DNA of 64,000 bases from Dermanyssus gallinae (GCA_003439945.1 QVRM01001393.1:124001-188000); one strand, 5' to 3'; positions 39,701 to 47,231 are shown, counted from the first letter of the stretch. Translations and numbers: made by a program. Notes: generated by a model not told the origin, from the letters alone.

Positions 39701-40465
39701 CATTTTGTGGTTACAGTGGAATATGAATAACTAACTACCCTTGGGCTTGTGAGGGGTGCTACCAATCGAACGTATCCTCGAGGCAGCCCCTCATTGTGCC
39801 CTTAATTGCTGCCGCATTGCCGCGCTGAACCGCCAGAGATAGCCGCTGGAGTAGAAAGTCGAAAGCTCTTTTGTCCCCCGTCGTGAGTTCAATTCGTTTG
39901 CCAATCTTCTGTTTAAAGCGACCATGCCTCAGGGCTAGGTCCCCCTAGTGTCTCCAATACTAGTGGCACAAAATGAACTCGTTGGTGAGCTGGGCGTATT
40001 TGTTGGTCTTTAGACGTTCAGCCTTGCTATTATTATTATGATTATCATTGGTATTTCTTAATATGAGTAAAACAAAATGTGATGATGATTATTAGTAGTA
40101 TTATTAGGCAAGCTTTGCGTTCGTCGGCTGATTGTAGCCGGAGATCAGAACACAAATCCAATGAGTTTTATCCCGAAACGCCGGAGATAAACCACGAATC
40201 GTGCATCGTCAGGTGTCTAAGCCGCTCATACAATGAAAACAGTCGACAGCAACTCACAGATAGCACACACACACACATCTGTGTCTTTATTTTTGATATT
40301 TAAATAATGTATCTAACTTTTTATTCATTCGACGACAATTCAACGCTCCAGCAACGCTACAGGATCTCCACACGAGCTTTACTTCCAGAAGCGACGGTTT
40401 ACGACATACCTGAATCGCGGCGAGTCCCGCAGAACCTCGTCGAAACCGATGAAAGGTTCCACCAT
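8845..40465 (-). CDS. ACAP-type ArfGAP (BAR, PH, ArfGAP, ankyrin), 19 coding exons
   Basis: Nineteen minus-strand exons join in phase into a 743-residue protein with domain order BAR (about 5-235), PH (about 265-358, invariant Trp352), ArfGAP zinc finger (C389, C392, C409, C412; arginine finger R417) and ankyrin repeats (about 580-715). This is the ACAP/centaurin-beta plan (vertebrate ACAP1-3, Drosophila CenB1A). Family knowledge: these proteins stimulate GTP hydrolysis on Arf6 at phosphoinositide-rich, curved plasma and endosomal membranes. Exon lengths 5' to 3' are 56, 67, 111, 113, 93, 124, 159, 167, 103, 82, 88, 112, 81, 230, 106, 168, 150, 145 and 77 nt, all with GT-AG introns. The start is supported by alignment to the family N-terminus, a GCCACCATGG context and an in-frame TGA 13 codons upstream. 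The length is slightly under the usual 740-830. The gene is intact; no internal stop was found. Which paralogue it represents cannot be decided here. Confidence 0.93.
8922..12032 (-). other. ACAP intron 18
   Basis: Non-coding. Holds a (GA)n run at 9131-9152, a two-copy tandem repeat at 9895-10027, and a GA-rich, GC-richer patch at about 10180-10720 with no recognisable protein. Several short open frames are composition artefacts. Confidence 0.7.
9895..10027. repeat. Imperfect tandem repeat, about 60-68 bp, two copies
   Basis: The sequence CACAGGCAG.CAAATGCCTCA ... CCATTCAT.TCTAATCCTACC is present at 9897-9953 and again at about 9960-10027. The second copy has an extra internal CAAATGCCTCAT block. 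Confidence 0.75.
12033..12177 (-). CDS. ACAP coding exon 18 (last ankyrin)
   Basis: Acceptor CTACAG, donor G|GTAAGC. Contains [20 protein letters not shown] and [12 protein letters not shown], aligned with the family NADIVTLLRL. It lies across a 6.3 kb intron from exon 17. Confidence 0.93.
13230..13990 (-). mobile_element. Decayed LINE reverse transcriptase
   Basis: The minus strand reads [20 protein letters not shown] (fingers block, GPDQI) then, after a frameshift, [20 protein letters not shown], a standard RT 'CL..G..P..W..A...P' block. Further along, [20 protein letters not shown] is the post-active-site 'G..IN..KTK' block. No clean YADD motif or continuous frame remains, so it is inactive. 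The clade is uncertain; orientation and position suggest it continues from the frame at 14438-15122. Confidence 0.6.
14438..15122 (-). mobile_element. Probable 5' portion of the same LINE, or an unrecognised decayed gene
   Basis: Two overlapping minus frames (97 and 157 residues) cover this stretch. They include [36 protein letters not shown] and [20 protein letters not shown], joined by a frameshift near 14850. I do not recognise a domain. The position directly upstream of an RT fragment in the same orientation favours a LINE N-terminal region; a pseudogene is the alternative. Confidence 0.3.
15605..15700 (-). mobile_element. tRNA-derived SINE head
   Basis: On the minus strand TAGTGGTTAAG fits the Pol III A box and GGTCCAAACCC the B box, with the B box sitting in a GCGG/CCGC arm as in a T stem-loop. 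It lacks a credible acceptor stem and is followed by a T-rich run, so a SINE is more likely than a working tRNA gene. Confidence 0.5.
16677..16720. repeat. (GA)n microsatellite
   Basis: AGAG runs interrupted by GGGGGAGGGC, directly before the GC-rich island. Confidence 0.9.
16730..17460. other. GC-rich island inside ACAP intron 17
   Basis: About 700 bp with markedly more GC and CpG than the flanking intron, trinucleotide runs (GTT/CAA near 17040, CAG near 17330-17345) and a GATATAAACT box near 17213. Open frames run through it on both strands (167 residues on plus, 101 on minus) but are made of low-complexity Val or Thr runs. It could be an internal promoter with a 5' UTR, or an exon of an unknown nested gene; neither is proven. 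Confidence 0.3.
18485..18634 (-). CDS. ACAP coding exon 17 (ankyrin 2-3)
   Basis: Acceptor TTGCAG, donor AAG|GTTTGT. Contains [11 protein letters not shown] and [20 protein letters not shown], two ankyrin turns including the TPLH signature. Confidence 0.94.
18966..19133 (-). CDS. ACAP coding exon 16 (ankyrin 1)
   Basis: Acceptor GTTCAG, donor AAG|GTGATT. Residues 565-620 include [20 protein letters not shown] and GADPN, then RTALHK, an ankyrin helix-turn-helix. Confidence 0.93.
19134..20001 (-). other. ACAP intron 15
   Basis: Non-coding; an (AT)n tract at about 19881-19905. Nothing else recognised. Confidence 0.7.
20002..20107 (-). CDS. ACAP coding exon 15 (linker)
   Basis: Acceptor CTTTAG, donor GAG|GTACGC. 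Contains [11 protein letters not shown], which matches the Drosophila CenB1A segment RDDLLVIGDDL and fixes the frame; the other two frames hit stops or have no match. Confidence 0.88.
20298..20527 (-). CDS. ACAP coding exon 14 (ArfGAP end and acidic/proline linker)
   Basis: Acceptor CTGAAG (a non-CAG acceptor, chosen because phase and homology both fit), donor GG|GTGCGT. Begins VFAFEAN and has [15 protein letters not shown], the conserved end of the ArfGAP module, then a low-complexity Pro/Ser linker ([17 protein letters not shown]). Confidence 0.88.
20528..21101 (-). other. ACAP intron 13
   Basis: AT-rich, non-coding, no element recognised. Confidence 0.7.
21102..21182 (-). CDS. ACAP coding exon 13 (ArfGAP)
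   Basis: Acceptor TTTTAG, donor AAG|GTATAC. Encodes [20 protein letters not shown] and GNETVNK, matching VRSLTLD.WE.....M..LGN..VN. Confidence 0.94.
21499..21610 (-). CDS. ACAP coding exon 12 (ArfGAP zinc finger)
   Basis: Acceptor GTGCAG, donor AAG|GTACAC. Contains the whole C-x2-C-x16-C-x2-C finger and then [11 protein letters not shown]417 is the catalytic arginine finger at the C-x4-R position. Two departures from the common family text are visible: E398 where R or T is usual (DPEWA) and Q411 where E is usual (CIQC). Confidence 0.95.
21611..22366 (-). other. ACAP intron 11
   Basis: Mostly occupied by the TIR element at 21681-22128; the remainder is AT-rich with an (AT)n tract at 22130-22165. 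Confidence 0.7.
21681..22128. mobile_element. Probable MITE with about 45-bp imperfect terminal inverted repeats
   Basis: The left end (AGAATTCGTTCAACAAATTT) and the reverse complement of the right end (AAAATTCGTCCAACAAACTT) match over about 45 bp, continuing to TACTTATCGGCG / TACAATTTGCCG. Total length is about 445 bp, flanked by TA-rich DNA. No transposase frame inside, so it is non-autonomous. The superfamily cannot be fixed. Confidence 0.5.
22367..22454 (-). CDS. ACAP coding exon 11 (PH-ArfGAP linker)
   Basis: Acceptor TTTCAG, donor GG|GTAAGT. Ends [10 protein letters not shown], aligned with the family IPGNA.CCDC just before the zinc finger. The linker is shorter than in vertebrate ACAP2. 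Confidence 0.9.
22689..23213 (-). mobile_element. LINE C-terminal endonuclease-like domain, open frame of 174 codons
   Basis: The longest intact piece of this repeat family. It reads [20 protein letters not shown], then [20 protein letters not shown] and [15 protein letters not shown], then FETLGGPGP, ending [20 protein letters not shown]. The PD-x15-D-A-T pattern resembles the restriction-like endonuclease (RLE) of R2/NeSL-type LINEs; that assignment is inference, while membership of a repeat family is seen directly from four related fragments in this window. No RT lies upstream, so it is a 5'-truncated insertion inside intron 10. Confidence 0.65.
23264..23900 (-). mobile_element. Possible mariner-like element end
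   Basis: TACGAGGGCGGATCGATGAG at 23263 looks like the TA-plus-terminal repeat of a mariner-family transposon. The minus strand inward has broken frames with basic helices ([20 protein letters not shown]) that could be a transposase C-terminus. I found no matching opposite terminus, so the right boundary given is a guess. Confidence 0.3.
23946..24027 (-). CDS. ACAP coding exon 10 (PH C-terminal helix)
   Basis: Acceptor TTGCAG, donor G|GTATGT. Reads [20 protein letters not shown] and then WMEALKQ; Trp352 is the invariant PH-domain tryptophan. Confidence 0.94.
24556..24658 (-). CDS. ACAP coding exon 9 (PH)
   Basis: Acceptor TTGCAG, donor GAG|GTAGCT. Residues 297-331 include [20 protein letters not shown], matching the family EDLRLCTVK....ERRFCFEV. 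Confidence 0.95.
25115..25281 (-). CDS. ACAP coding exon 8 (PH start)
   Basis: Acceptor ATTTAG, donor CG|GTATGA. Contains [20 protein letters not shown] followed by [10 protein letters not shown], the beta1-beta3 strands of the PH domain with the basic KR..K..RR cluster typical of phosphoinositide binding. Confidence 0.95.
25568..25726 (-). CDS. ACAP coding exon 7 (end of BAR)
   Basis: Acceptor GAGGCAG with a poor pyrimidine tract, donor AAG|GTCAGT. Residues 189-241 start [20 protein letters not shown], matching ILKSMLSFMYAHLAFFHQGY. Codon phase 0 on both sides supports this acceptor. Confidence 0.88.
26095..26218 (-). CDS. ACAP coding exon 6 (BAR)
   Basis: Acceptor GAACAG, donor AAG|GTATTT. 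Residues 147-188 include [20 protein letters not shown], matching the family ILTATRKCFRHIALDYVLQI. Confidence 0.92.
26219..27254 (-). other. ACAP intron 5
   Basis: Non-coding; contains the hairpin at 26697-26775 and a 12-base A run near 27009. Confidence 0.7.
26697..26775. repeat. 79-bp near-perfect inverted repeat (hairpin)
   Basis: The left arm starts CAATATATGCGTTTGAATAG and the right arm ends with its near reverse complement (CTATTCAAACTCATATATTG); the inner parts CCGGTAT/ATACCGG also pair, leaving a loop of roughly 10 nt around AAGTACGCAC. It could be a minimal palindromic mobile element or a fold-back RNA. Confidence 0.8.
27255..27347 (-). CDS. ACAP coding exon 5 (BAR)
   Basis: Acceptor TTTCAG, donor AA|GTAAAC. 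Residues 116-146 include [20 protein letters not shown], the lysine-rich BAR helix 2 region that contacts membrane in family members. Confidence 0.9.
27552..27664 (-). CDS. ACAP coding exon 4 (BAR)
   Basis: Acceptor TTTCAG, donor AA|GTAGGC. Residues 79-115 include [20 protein letters not shown], matching the family FHTILLDQ...L..FVK helix. Confidence 0.9.
27665..28575 (-). other. ACAP intron 3, AT-repeat dense
   Basis: Carries (AT)n at 27899-27983, a tandem pair of TTTCTTT...CTGATGCGCCAATACAATACGTAGCTAT segments each next to (AT)n (about 27982-28101), and a compound AT tract at 28386-28541. No coding sequence. Confidence 0.75.
28576..28686 (-). CDS. ACAP coding exon 3 (BAR)
   Basis: Acceptor TTGCAG, donor AAG|GTAAAT, phase 0 at both ends. 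Residues 42-78 begin [20 protein letters not shown] and align with the family segment LC.AMIDTGK. An (AT)n-rich tract of about 150 bp lies just downstream in the next intron. Confidence 0.9.
30001..31640 (-). mobile_element. Decayed LINE: RT plus Cys-rich C-terminal domain
   Basis: Reading the minus strand from 31640 down, broken frames give [82 protein letters not shown] (RT palm), [10 protein letters not shown] (active site, second Asp replaced by Gly), then [14 protein letters not shown] and finally a 164-codon frame with [20 protein letters not shown] and [14 protein letters not shown] order and content are clear; several stops and frameshifts make it inactive. The terminal Cys/His block recurs at 38.5 and 56.4 kb. 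Confidence 0.7.
34421..34581. repeat. (GTT)n / (CAA)n trinucleotide array
   Basis: About 160 bp of nearly pure TTG repeats with a few GTTATTGTTGAT interruptions; the last 70 or so bp are perfect. On the minus strand it spells a glutamine/asparagine run, but it is intronic. A shorter related run lies at 34192-34236. Confidence 0.95.
35190..35256 (-). CDS. ACAP coding exon 2 (BAR helix 1)
   Basis: Acceptor TTTCAG, donor AAG|GTGCGT. Completes Arg19 and gives [20 protein letters not shown], a charged amphipathic helix at the start of the BAR domain. Confidence 0.9.
35955..36357 (+). mobile_element. tRNA-derived SINE
   Basis: The head has an A box TGGTGCATTCG at 35978-35988 and a B box GGTTCGATCCC at 36025-36035, 47 nt apart as in tRNAs. 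Between them is a CGCCTC/GAGGCG arm in the anticodon-arm position, but the loop lacks the usual U33, so this is not a working tRNA. A body of about 300 bp follows, ending in a TCTC run near 36345. An older partial copy lies at 4571. Confidence 0.6.
36829..37215 (+). mobile_element. LINE C-terminal fragment with 3' tail
   Basis: Encodes [39 protein letters not shown] and [20 protein letters not shown], the same domain as at 22689-23213 but a different subfamily. After the stop comes a tail (CCCCACAAGCCCTAGTG) that also appears at 39.7 and 43.6 kb, so the 3' end of the element is about 37.2 kb. Confidence 0.65.
38430..38650 (+). mobile_element. LINE 3'-end fragment (Cys/His domain tail)
   Basis: Encodes [20 protein letters not shown] and [10 protein letters not shown], homologous to [12 protein letters not shown] at 30 kb and CAKYHAVGCTALNKTSLHYF at 56.5 kb. 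It is followed by TACTCAATATGAGTGAAAT, matching the 3' tail after 56600. Confidence 0.6.
38751..38810. repeat. (AAT)n microsatellite
   Basis: About 19 perfect AAT/TAA units. Confidence 0.95.
39640..40030 (-). mobile_element. LINE C-terminal fragment with 3' tail, inverted relative to 36829
   Basis: The minus strand reads [19 protein letters not shown], then after a frameshift [20 protein letters not shown] and [20 protein letters not shown], then the tail CACCCCTCACAAGCCCAAGG. It is a close relative of the plus-strand copy at 36.8 kb. Confidence 0.65.
40410..40465 (-). CDS. ACAP coding exon 1 (start codon)
   Basis: Encodes [18 protein letters not shown] plus the first two bases of Arg19; it aligns with the family N-terminus (FEECLKDSPRFR). 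The ATG sits in the palindrome CCACCATGGTGG, a near-ideal Kozak context. Donor AG|GTATGT. Confidence 0.93.
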
Positions 40466-41668
40466 GGTGGCCCGCCTCGTCTCGAATGGGGGGTGGTGGC
40501 TTCAGCAATTTCTAGCGACACCGACGGTCGAAAGCTTGCTCTGGGTCGCCGAAGCTCCAAAAAGTGTTGGCGTGCCGTCAGTAGCACAGCATTACTACTA
40601 CCACTGCTAATACTACTACCATTCATTTACTGTGAAATTCGATTCCAGACCACCCTTTCCGCTTCCGAGTTAGTTCGACTCTATACAGAGGATAGGTACC
40701 TGGTACTTTTGCACAAACACAACGCTGGTCACAGCACCTGCACACACTGATGTACTACTGTACGCGGCAATTCCCCGCCTCTCTGTTCCTCAGCTGTTCG
40801 CTTTATTTCGCGATGTCTTCTGAAACTTGAACCAAAAACGCCGCCCGCATAGCATAGAAGTTTAGCGTCTAAGCGTCCTCTCGCACCCGTCGGTAGAGAA
40901 TCACCACAAATCGGTCAGTGAGTTGTTGGTGGACAACCAAGGGTACCTAACTCAACTAGATCGCAATTTTATTATCATTGTTATTATTATTCCTCTTATG
41001 CAACATGTTGTTCATTTTGCCACGACGTTCTCCGGCCATTCCCTGGCGTTCTCCCGCCCCCCGGCCAACGACGTCTCCCGGCACTGTATGTGTAGGCTGG
41101 AGTAGCTGGCCACCACCACGACCACAGTCACTATCTGACAGGACCAAGATCCTCTCGATCGAGAAGGTGAAGAACTTTTTTTTACTACCTGATAACGGAC
41201 AAGCGGGCGTTTCAGTTGTAGTTCAGTTGGCCTGCTCGTTTCATCTTCGTCGTCGACTTGGTCTGGTCGACATGAATCGTGCGGGGAATGTCGCCGACCA
41301 AACTCTCTCGCTAGCTGACGTTTTTGTGCAACTTTTGGGTTCGCTCGCTCGCTCGCCCGTTTAGCCGGCGGCACGATCGAGTCAGGTGCGCGCCCGATTC
41401 GATCTCCGCTCGGTTGCGTCGCTCTCAACGTCAACGTGTCAACAAACACCATCAACAACATCAACAACAACAACGAGCAATGGCATCAACAACGACACCA
41501 GCAGCAGCAGCAGCACCCGTGTCTTCTTCCAGCAGCTTCATCCAGACATCACAAACTTTTCGCTCTCTCTCTCTCTCTCTGAGTGGCGTCGGCCTGATGT
41601 CTCGGCGATGACGACGTCGAAGATGACGCCGATCACCACAACAACAGCAGCAGCAGCAGCACTAACAA

Positions 41669-41756
41669 ATGATGATCAACTCAATGCGATGATGATCACT
41701 TCAATGTGATGATGATCACCTCAATGCGATGATGAAGCACCTCAATGCGATGCTGA
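41669..41756. repeat. Imperfect tandem repeat of about 21 bp, four copies
   Basis: Successive GATGATGATCAC-CTCAATGC units (GATGATCAACTCAATGCGAT, GATGATCACTTCAATGTGAT, and so on) with base changes and a GAAGCACC variant in the later copies. Confidence 0.8.
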
Positions 41757-42477
41757 AGCGCTTGTCTATCTACTTCGAACTCGACATAGCTAGCTGGAGA
41801 TCGTCATAGGTCGGACGCACAAGGTCGGATCAGCTTAGGAGAGGACACTCCTTCGTCGGTGGACGTCGGTGTTGGACGTCGGTGGTGGCTAACCCGAACT
41901 GCCACAGTTTAGACAGAAACAAAGTTGTTTGCTTACAACTAGACTATACAAAAGAAGAATACGAAAAAAAAAACACAACGAAACGATCACTAAGCCGTGG
42001 TGGCTACGGCGGCGGCAGCAGCGGCGCGCACAGAAAGCGAAGAAAAATATCAATATGTTCGTATGTGGGTGTATATCGATCACAACGCAACAATTGACTC
42101 TCTCACACCGCAACACAACGCAACAATTGACTCTCTTTGCTTCGTCCGTCCTATCCCGGAGTAAATTTCAACTTCTAAACTACAACTTTGTCTACTACCT
42201 GCCCATTCATCATTCTCCTCCCCTTCTTCTTATTGTTCAAGCTCTCCTCTGCCTTCAGCAGCGACAGCAACAACACTACCAGCAGCGACAGCAACAACTC
42301 CACCACAAAAAGGAGCTAGCTCCACAGCTGATTATTGTCACTCTACCAAACGCAGCAGCAATCCCCGCCCAATAGTGAATAAATAGTACGACGAGAAGTT
42401 GGTGTCTGCGGCTGGTCTGCTCTCGGCCCGCGGCGGCCCCGTTTGTTGTTTTTGAGGGTCTAAACAATAACATTGTT

Positions 42478-42640
42478 TAGCAGACGACGCTGCTTTACTA
42501 GCAGACGACGGTGCTTTACTAGCAGACGACAGTGCTTTACGAGCAGACGACGGTGCTTTACGAGCAGACGACGGTGCTTTACTAGCAGACGACGGTGCTT
42601 TACTAGCAGACGACGGTGCTTTACTAGCAGACGACCACTG
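42478..42640. repeat. 21-bp minisatellite, nearly eight copies
   Basis: The unit TAGCAGACGACGGTGCTTTA plus C is repeated head to tail with single-base variants (CAGTGC, ACGAGC). The multiple-of-three period makes heptapeptide repeats on both strands (RRRCFTS on plus, SSASKAP on minus). No spacers, so it is not a CRISPR array. Confidence 0.93.
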
Positions 42641-43587
42641 CCCACTACTAAAAGAGAGACGCCGATGCCGCCGCATTTCACAAACACAGACCACAAATAT
42701 AATATAGAAAGAAACCTAACATTCACAAAAGACCGATTGTTGAGCTCACCGAACAATAGCAACAACAACAACAGAGTAAGCAAACTAAGTAACAAAGGCA
42801 CTTTGGTAGGATAGATACGGTTTCGCTTGCTCGCACTGAGCGCCGCTGTGCTCCGCAATCATAATAGTCAAAAAGACGTCGCCGAGCTGCTTCTCTTTGT
42901 TGTTAGACGAACGATTATTCTTGTTGTGGTTGTATAGTTGTCGGCTCTATCTATCTGCAGCCTGGCCGACTATCTGCTTGTGCTGTTACTTTAAGTGCGA
43001 GTCGGCCAGAAAGAAAGACGTTTACGTATAGCCCAGTAGTGAACAGTGGCACTCTAAAGTTGATAATGGTCTATTTGTAAGCCAAACTATGACGTATAAC
43101 AATACATGCAGTTGTCCTTTAGTCAATGGATGAATGGGTGTGTATGTAATGCAAGGTTATGTATGTGTGTTTAAGAACCACGTAGTATATATATATATAT
43201 ATATATATACGAATGTTCTAACTAATCGGAGACAGATGTTCATTTTATGTATTCTATTATTTTACTAATGTCACTTTTTATGTGTTAATCTAGTCATTAA
43301 CAAATAGTGCGGTAAAAAACAAAATGAGCGCCTGAAATAATTACACTATACGGGAACTTGAGACGCGCGTACGAGATCTAATGACGAGAAGAGAAACACG
43401 TCATAACTTTTCATCCCTGTTCAATAAAATACATTTACACATAAAATACGTGTCTTCAGTAAAAAAAAACATTTAATCACACCCTTTCTCAGTAAACAAG
43501 AGGCCAATTGCCACTCCAGATGTGTTCAATTGAGGTGGAAAAAACACCATGTTTCAAATACGTAATTTCACACGTCAACTTGACACA

Positions 43588-43670
43588 TTCGATTGGTAGC
43601 CCCCCTCACAAGCCCAAGGGTAGTTAGATATTCATATTCCACTGTAACTACAAAATGAAATAAAACAATA
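43588..43670 (+). mobile_element. LINE 3' tail fragment
   Basis: GATTGGTAGC..CCCTCACAAG onward matches, in opposite orientation, the tail at 39.65-39.77 kb with few mismatches (CCCAAGGGTAGTTAG, TATTCATATTCCACTGTAAC). Only the untranslated tail is present, as expected of a strongly 5'-truncated insertion. Confidence 0.6.
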
Positions 43671-43699
43671 TTAACCCATACTTGACACATAAGCTGATG

Positions 43700-44015
43700 A
43701 AACTGCGCGCGCGGCGACAAAACCTAGCGCCACCCTGTGTGGCCCAACGTGCGCTTATGCGAGGCTATGTCCACAGTGAGAGCCGAGGGAAGGAGGGAGA
43801 ACGCGCTCGTAGCTCAATACCGTCTGCTCACCCGGTGAAGCGGCGCGATCGCAGCGCCTCTGGCGGCCGTCGGGGACGTCCTCTCCTTGTACCCGGGCTA
43901 GGGAGGAAAAGGTCGGAGATACAGTGATCAAGCGGTAGCGCGCGACTTGCTGCAGTGCCTGCCGAGTTTCCACCGGAGAATCAGCGAACGTCTCGTCTCA
44001 CAGTCCCACCATTCG
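43700..44015 (+). promoter_or_regulatory. Candidate enolase promoter and non-coding first exon
   Basis: A CpG-rich, GC-rich stretch on the coding strand of enolase, ending in a strong donor CATTCG|GTAAGT after 44015. The enolase coding exon has its own acceptor at 48419-48421 and only 13 nt of leader, so an upstream 5' UTR exon is required; this is the best candidate. The transcription start is not identified. The short in-frame ATGs here look non-coding. Confidence 0.4.
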
Positions 44016-45171
44016 GTAAGTTTCTCTAGTTCTATTGCAGTCTACATTGCCAGTAGGCAGGCAGAGTCAATTCGAGTCGCCGCCGCCACCGCTCAGAGGT
44101 GCTTGTCAGTCTGGCGACGAAGTTTGGAGGGAGGTTAGCACCGCAACGGAGTCGAGTTGTTAATGCGGCAGCAGCGCCGGTAGGGGTCAGGACGCCCAAG
44201 CTTAGGCTGTCCTTGACAGCCGCTACTCAAGGACGGGTGGCAGATTGCGGCTAGCTCTGCATGTGTCGTTTTTTTGCTGCTCTCTTTTTGTCTATACGCT
44301 CTGTGTTTGCTAGGGCCAAACTGCTCGGATTCGTCGTGGCCGAACGTCGAGAAAAACGCCAGGCGATTGACGATATCGATTGGGTTCGCTGCTGATTGGT
44401 TGCGGGATGCTATCCCACGGTCGCCATTGCTGTCCCATTGTTGTGGTCGTACGCGCATAGAGATACCTGCATGATTTAGCTACGGTATTAAGGCGTGCAA
44501 AATTTCGAAAGCAAGCGTTGAACGTCTATTAGAGAGTTAGGCCCTCGGACATACGAATAGCATCACTACAGCTGTGGCCGAAACTATCGTCGTTGGTTGC
44601 AGGACAAGGCCAGACTATGACCTTGTATTGCTATTGTTAGCTTTGCTTCCGCTGTGGTCTCTAACGCTGCGGATGTATTTGTTTTCGGTCAACTGGGTGT
44701 ACGTTTGTGGGCATAATGGAAATCTCGCTGGGCCGAAGTCGGCGGTGTCCTGCTTCGTTGCATAACAACGAAGGACGCAGCGAATGATAAGCCTGCTGGC
44801 GAGGGTTAGCCTCGTTAAGTGTCTGTCTAATGGAGAAGAACCTTGGGTGTTTTTGCGACAAAAGAAGCAGATAAAATATTGGAGCTATCAAAAGAAGAGA
44901 AAATATTGCACTAAATATAAATCCTTGTCAGCAATGCTCCTTGCCGTGTTGTGGTGCTTTCGAGCAGATTTTGGTTGCTCCTAGCAACTCCTTGAATTGC
45001 TGAATATTATAGTCTTCTGAGGATAATTTTATTAACGTCCTATTCATTGTGGCGTGAACTGATCGAGCAGATGCATCAACAAGAGTACTGATCAAGTGTA
45101 TTATTAAGTTTGCACTGTAAGCTCAGTGTTCTTTCTCCTGTTTTTATAGGTAATTGATTTGGCCTGCATTT

Positions 45172-45207
<36 letters not shown>

Positions 45208-45545
45208 AATTAGCGCTTCCAAACATCAGCAGTATTTGCGTTTTTTTTTTATAATGCGGTAAACGACTTTAATAAAAAAAATCACTGAGTTACACACGAA
45301 TCAAATGTCTCGCCACGATATGGCATTCCATTGTCGAACCCACAACCCATAAGTTCCCATTGTCGGAGATCATTAGCACGGTTTCGTTCCGCCGACGAAG
45401 GAAAATACGTTGCTCTTGTACGTTCTCAAACGCCATTATGAGGCAATCACTCACCTGACTGGTAGTTACTTACAGACACATTTGCTTCATCTAGAAACCG
45501 TGGGGACCAACCTCGCTTGTTGCTTGTAAGGTGGCTGGTAATATA

Positions 45546-45584
<39 letters not shown>

Positions 45585-47200
45585 CAGAATGCTCAACTCA
45601 TAAGCAAGAAAGATGGACGGTGGGTGTAATATAGGTAATTATTAGCTGCATCGTTATGCGTGCCTGATATAAAAAGTGATATGTATACCCACGCTTATCA
45701 AGCGAAAACAAAATCAATGAATCAATAATTATATATATATATATATATTTTTTTTTGTTTTGTTTTTTTTAGTATTTGAATATATATAAATTTCTCGATC
45801 GAGCGCCTGTGAAAGTCGCCTTCGATGTTGCGGTTGAAGTGTTTTGTTAGAAAGCGAATAGTCACCTAGTTTTGTTTGTGCGACCACAAGATGTGCCCCA
45901 AGGCCGGTGTTAGCAAACACCTGCTTTAGTGGATCACTCCGTTCGGCCTTTCGGTTACCAGTTTGATAGACGTCGATCTGAGTCACTGAATAATCACTTC
46001 GCTTGCATATTCGAGTCACGTTCCGTGCCGTGCTCGTGATGCCACATACTTGGCATAAAACAATTGGAGCAATTGTCCCTTGTTAACACCGCTGGCCTCC
46101 ACCTGGTACTCGAGAAAGAAGACTCCAGCGAAAGCGTGCTTCGTCCGAACAATCCACACGGAGAGCGTGCGTTTTTTGAATGCGTGGCTTTTTTCTGCTG
46201 ATTTGTTAAGATTGTTATCTACAATGGCAGCAGAGCTTCGTTAACATGTTGTCAGTGGTACTGCCGTCTGGTTAGTTACGGGTTCATCCATAGAAAGAGC
46301 TGTGAGCCGCCGTCTCGATACATCAATACCTACGTATGTAAAACGTGTACTGTTACTCATTCCTGCCGCTTACAATGCAGTGCTTACTCTTCCATACAAT
46401 TGCTACTAGACCTGTCAAATAGAATTATACTATCACTACTCCTACTACTCATTAAAAAATACTCATTTACCCACGTTACAGTACTATAAAATGTTCCTCA
46501 CAGAAGACGATGATCTATGGAAAACATTCGGTCCAGATTGTTAGTTGGACGCGATTTCGTTCAAATTGTTAAACATAATTATAATACTGCTCTGCCTCCC
46601 GCCGCAGATCGTTTTGCTCTATGATAATTCGGTTTGAGAGTCTATTCTCTTCTAAGTGGACATTTTCGGAATAGAACGAAAGTATCTCTAATTTGGGAAT
46701 ATGGGGAGGTATGTGGCGTGTCTATACTAAAAAGACAATATCCACTTACTTATCTCCGGAATATATACCTGTATACAGTGAAATACATTTTGTTTTTGTC
46801 GATACCAACGAGCACCTGGTTATGCTTTAAACGTTGTATCGTTGTCACGCTTTTCATGAAAGTGTTCGTTTACAAGATTTGCCTGCGATAGAACACCTTT
46901 CTGCACGTTCCTAAGTATTACCGAGTTCCTGAAGTAGAAGATATTGTTCGAAGTAGAAGATATTGTCAGCAACAATTTTTCTCTTCCGCGCACTCCCCAA
47001 GAGACTGGGTGCATATACACAAGCGTCAACTAAAAATTGCTTATATATACCGAAACATGGCCTTCTCTATCAATTTCTGAGTCCGTTTTTATACTGTGAG
47101 CTGGGTAATGATCACTGTAACAGAGGTAGTTGTGGTAGTATATATAGTTACTACCACAACTACTACCAAGTCGTTGTCCTTGTAGTAGTTGTGAATAAGT

Positions 47201-47231
<31 letters not shown>

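Larger units (their letters stand above)
35257..40409 (-). other. ACAP intron 1 (5.15 kb)
   Basis: Contains a tRNA-derived SINE (35955-36357), two LINE C-terminal fragments in opposite orientation (36829-37215 plus; 39640-40030 minus), a LINE tail (38430-38650), an (AAT)n array (38751-38810) and (AT)n at 35478-35524, 37937-37962 and 39654-39699. No coding exon found. Confidence 0.65.
40466..43587. promoter_or_regulatory. Head-to-head intergenic interval, probable promoter region
   Basis: Lies between the ACAP start codon (minus) and the enolase 5' region (plus). It is GC-richer than most of the window, packed with CAA, CAG, GAT and CTCT runs, and carries minisatellites at 41669-41756 and 42478-42640. 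The ACAP 5' UTR and promoter must be here or just upstream; no TATA box or initiator can be assigned with confidence. Open frames on both strands are low-complexity. Confidence 0.4.

Noticed and set aside
42478..42640. CRISPR-like regular repeats
   Set aside because: Units are contiguous with no spacers, in a eukaryotic intergenic region; it is a minisatellite.
45290..45400. tRNA-like sequence on the minus strand (GGGTTCGACAATGG)
   Set aside because: A B-box-like motif is present but I could not form an acceptor stem or a proper A box, and no second copy was found.
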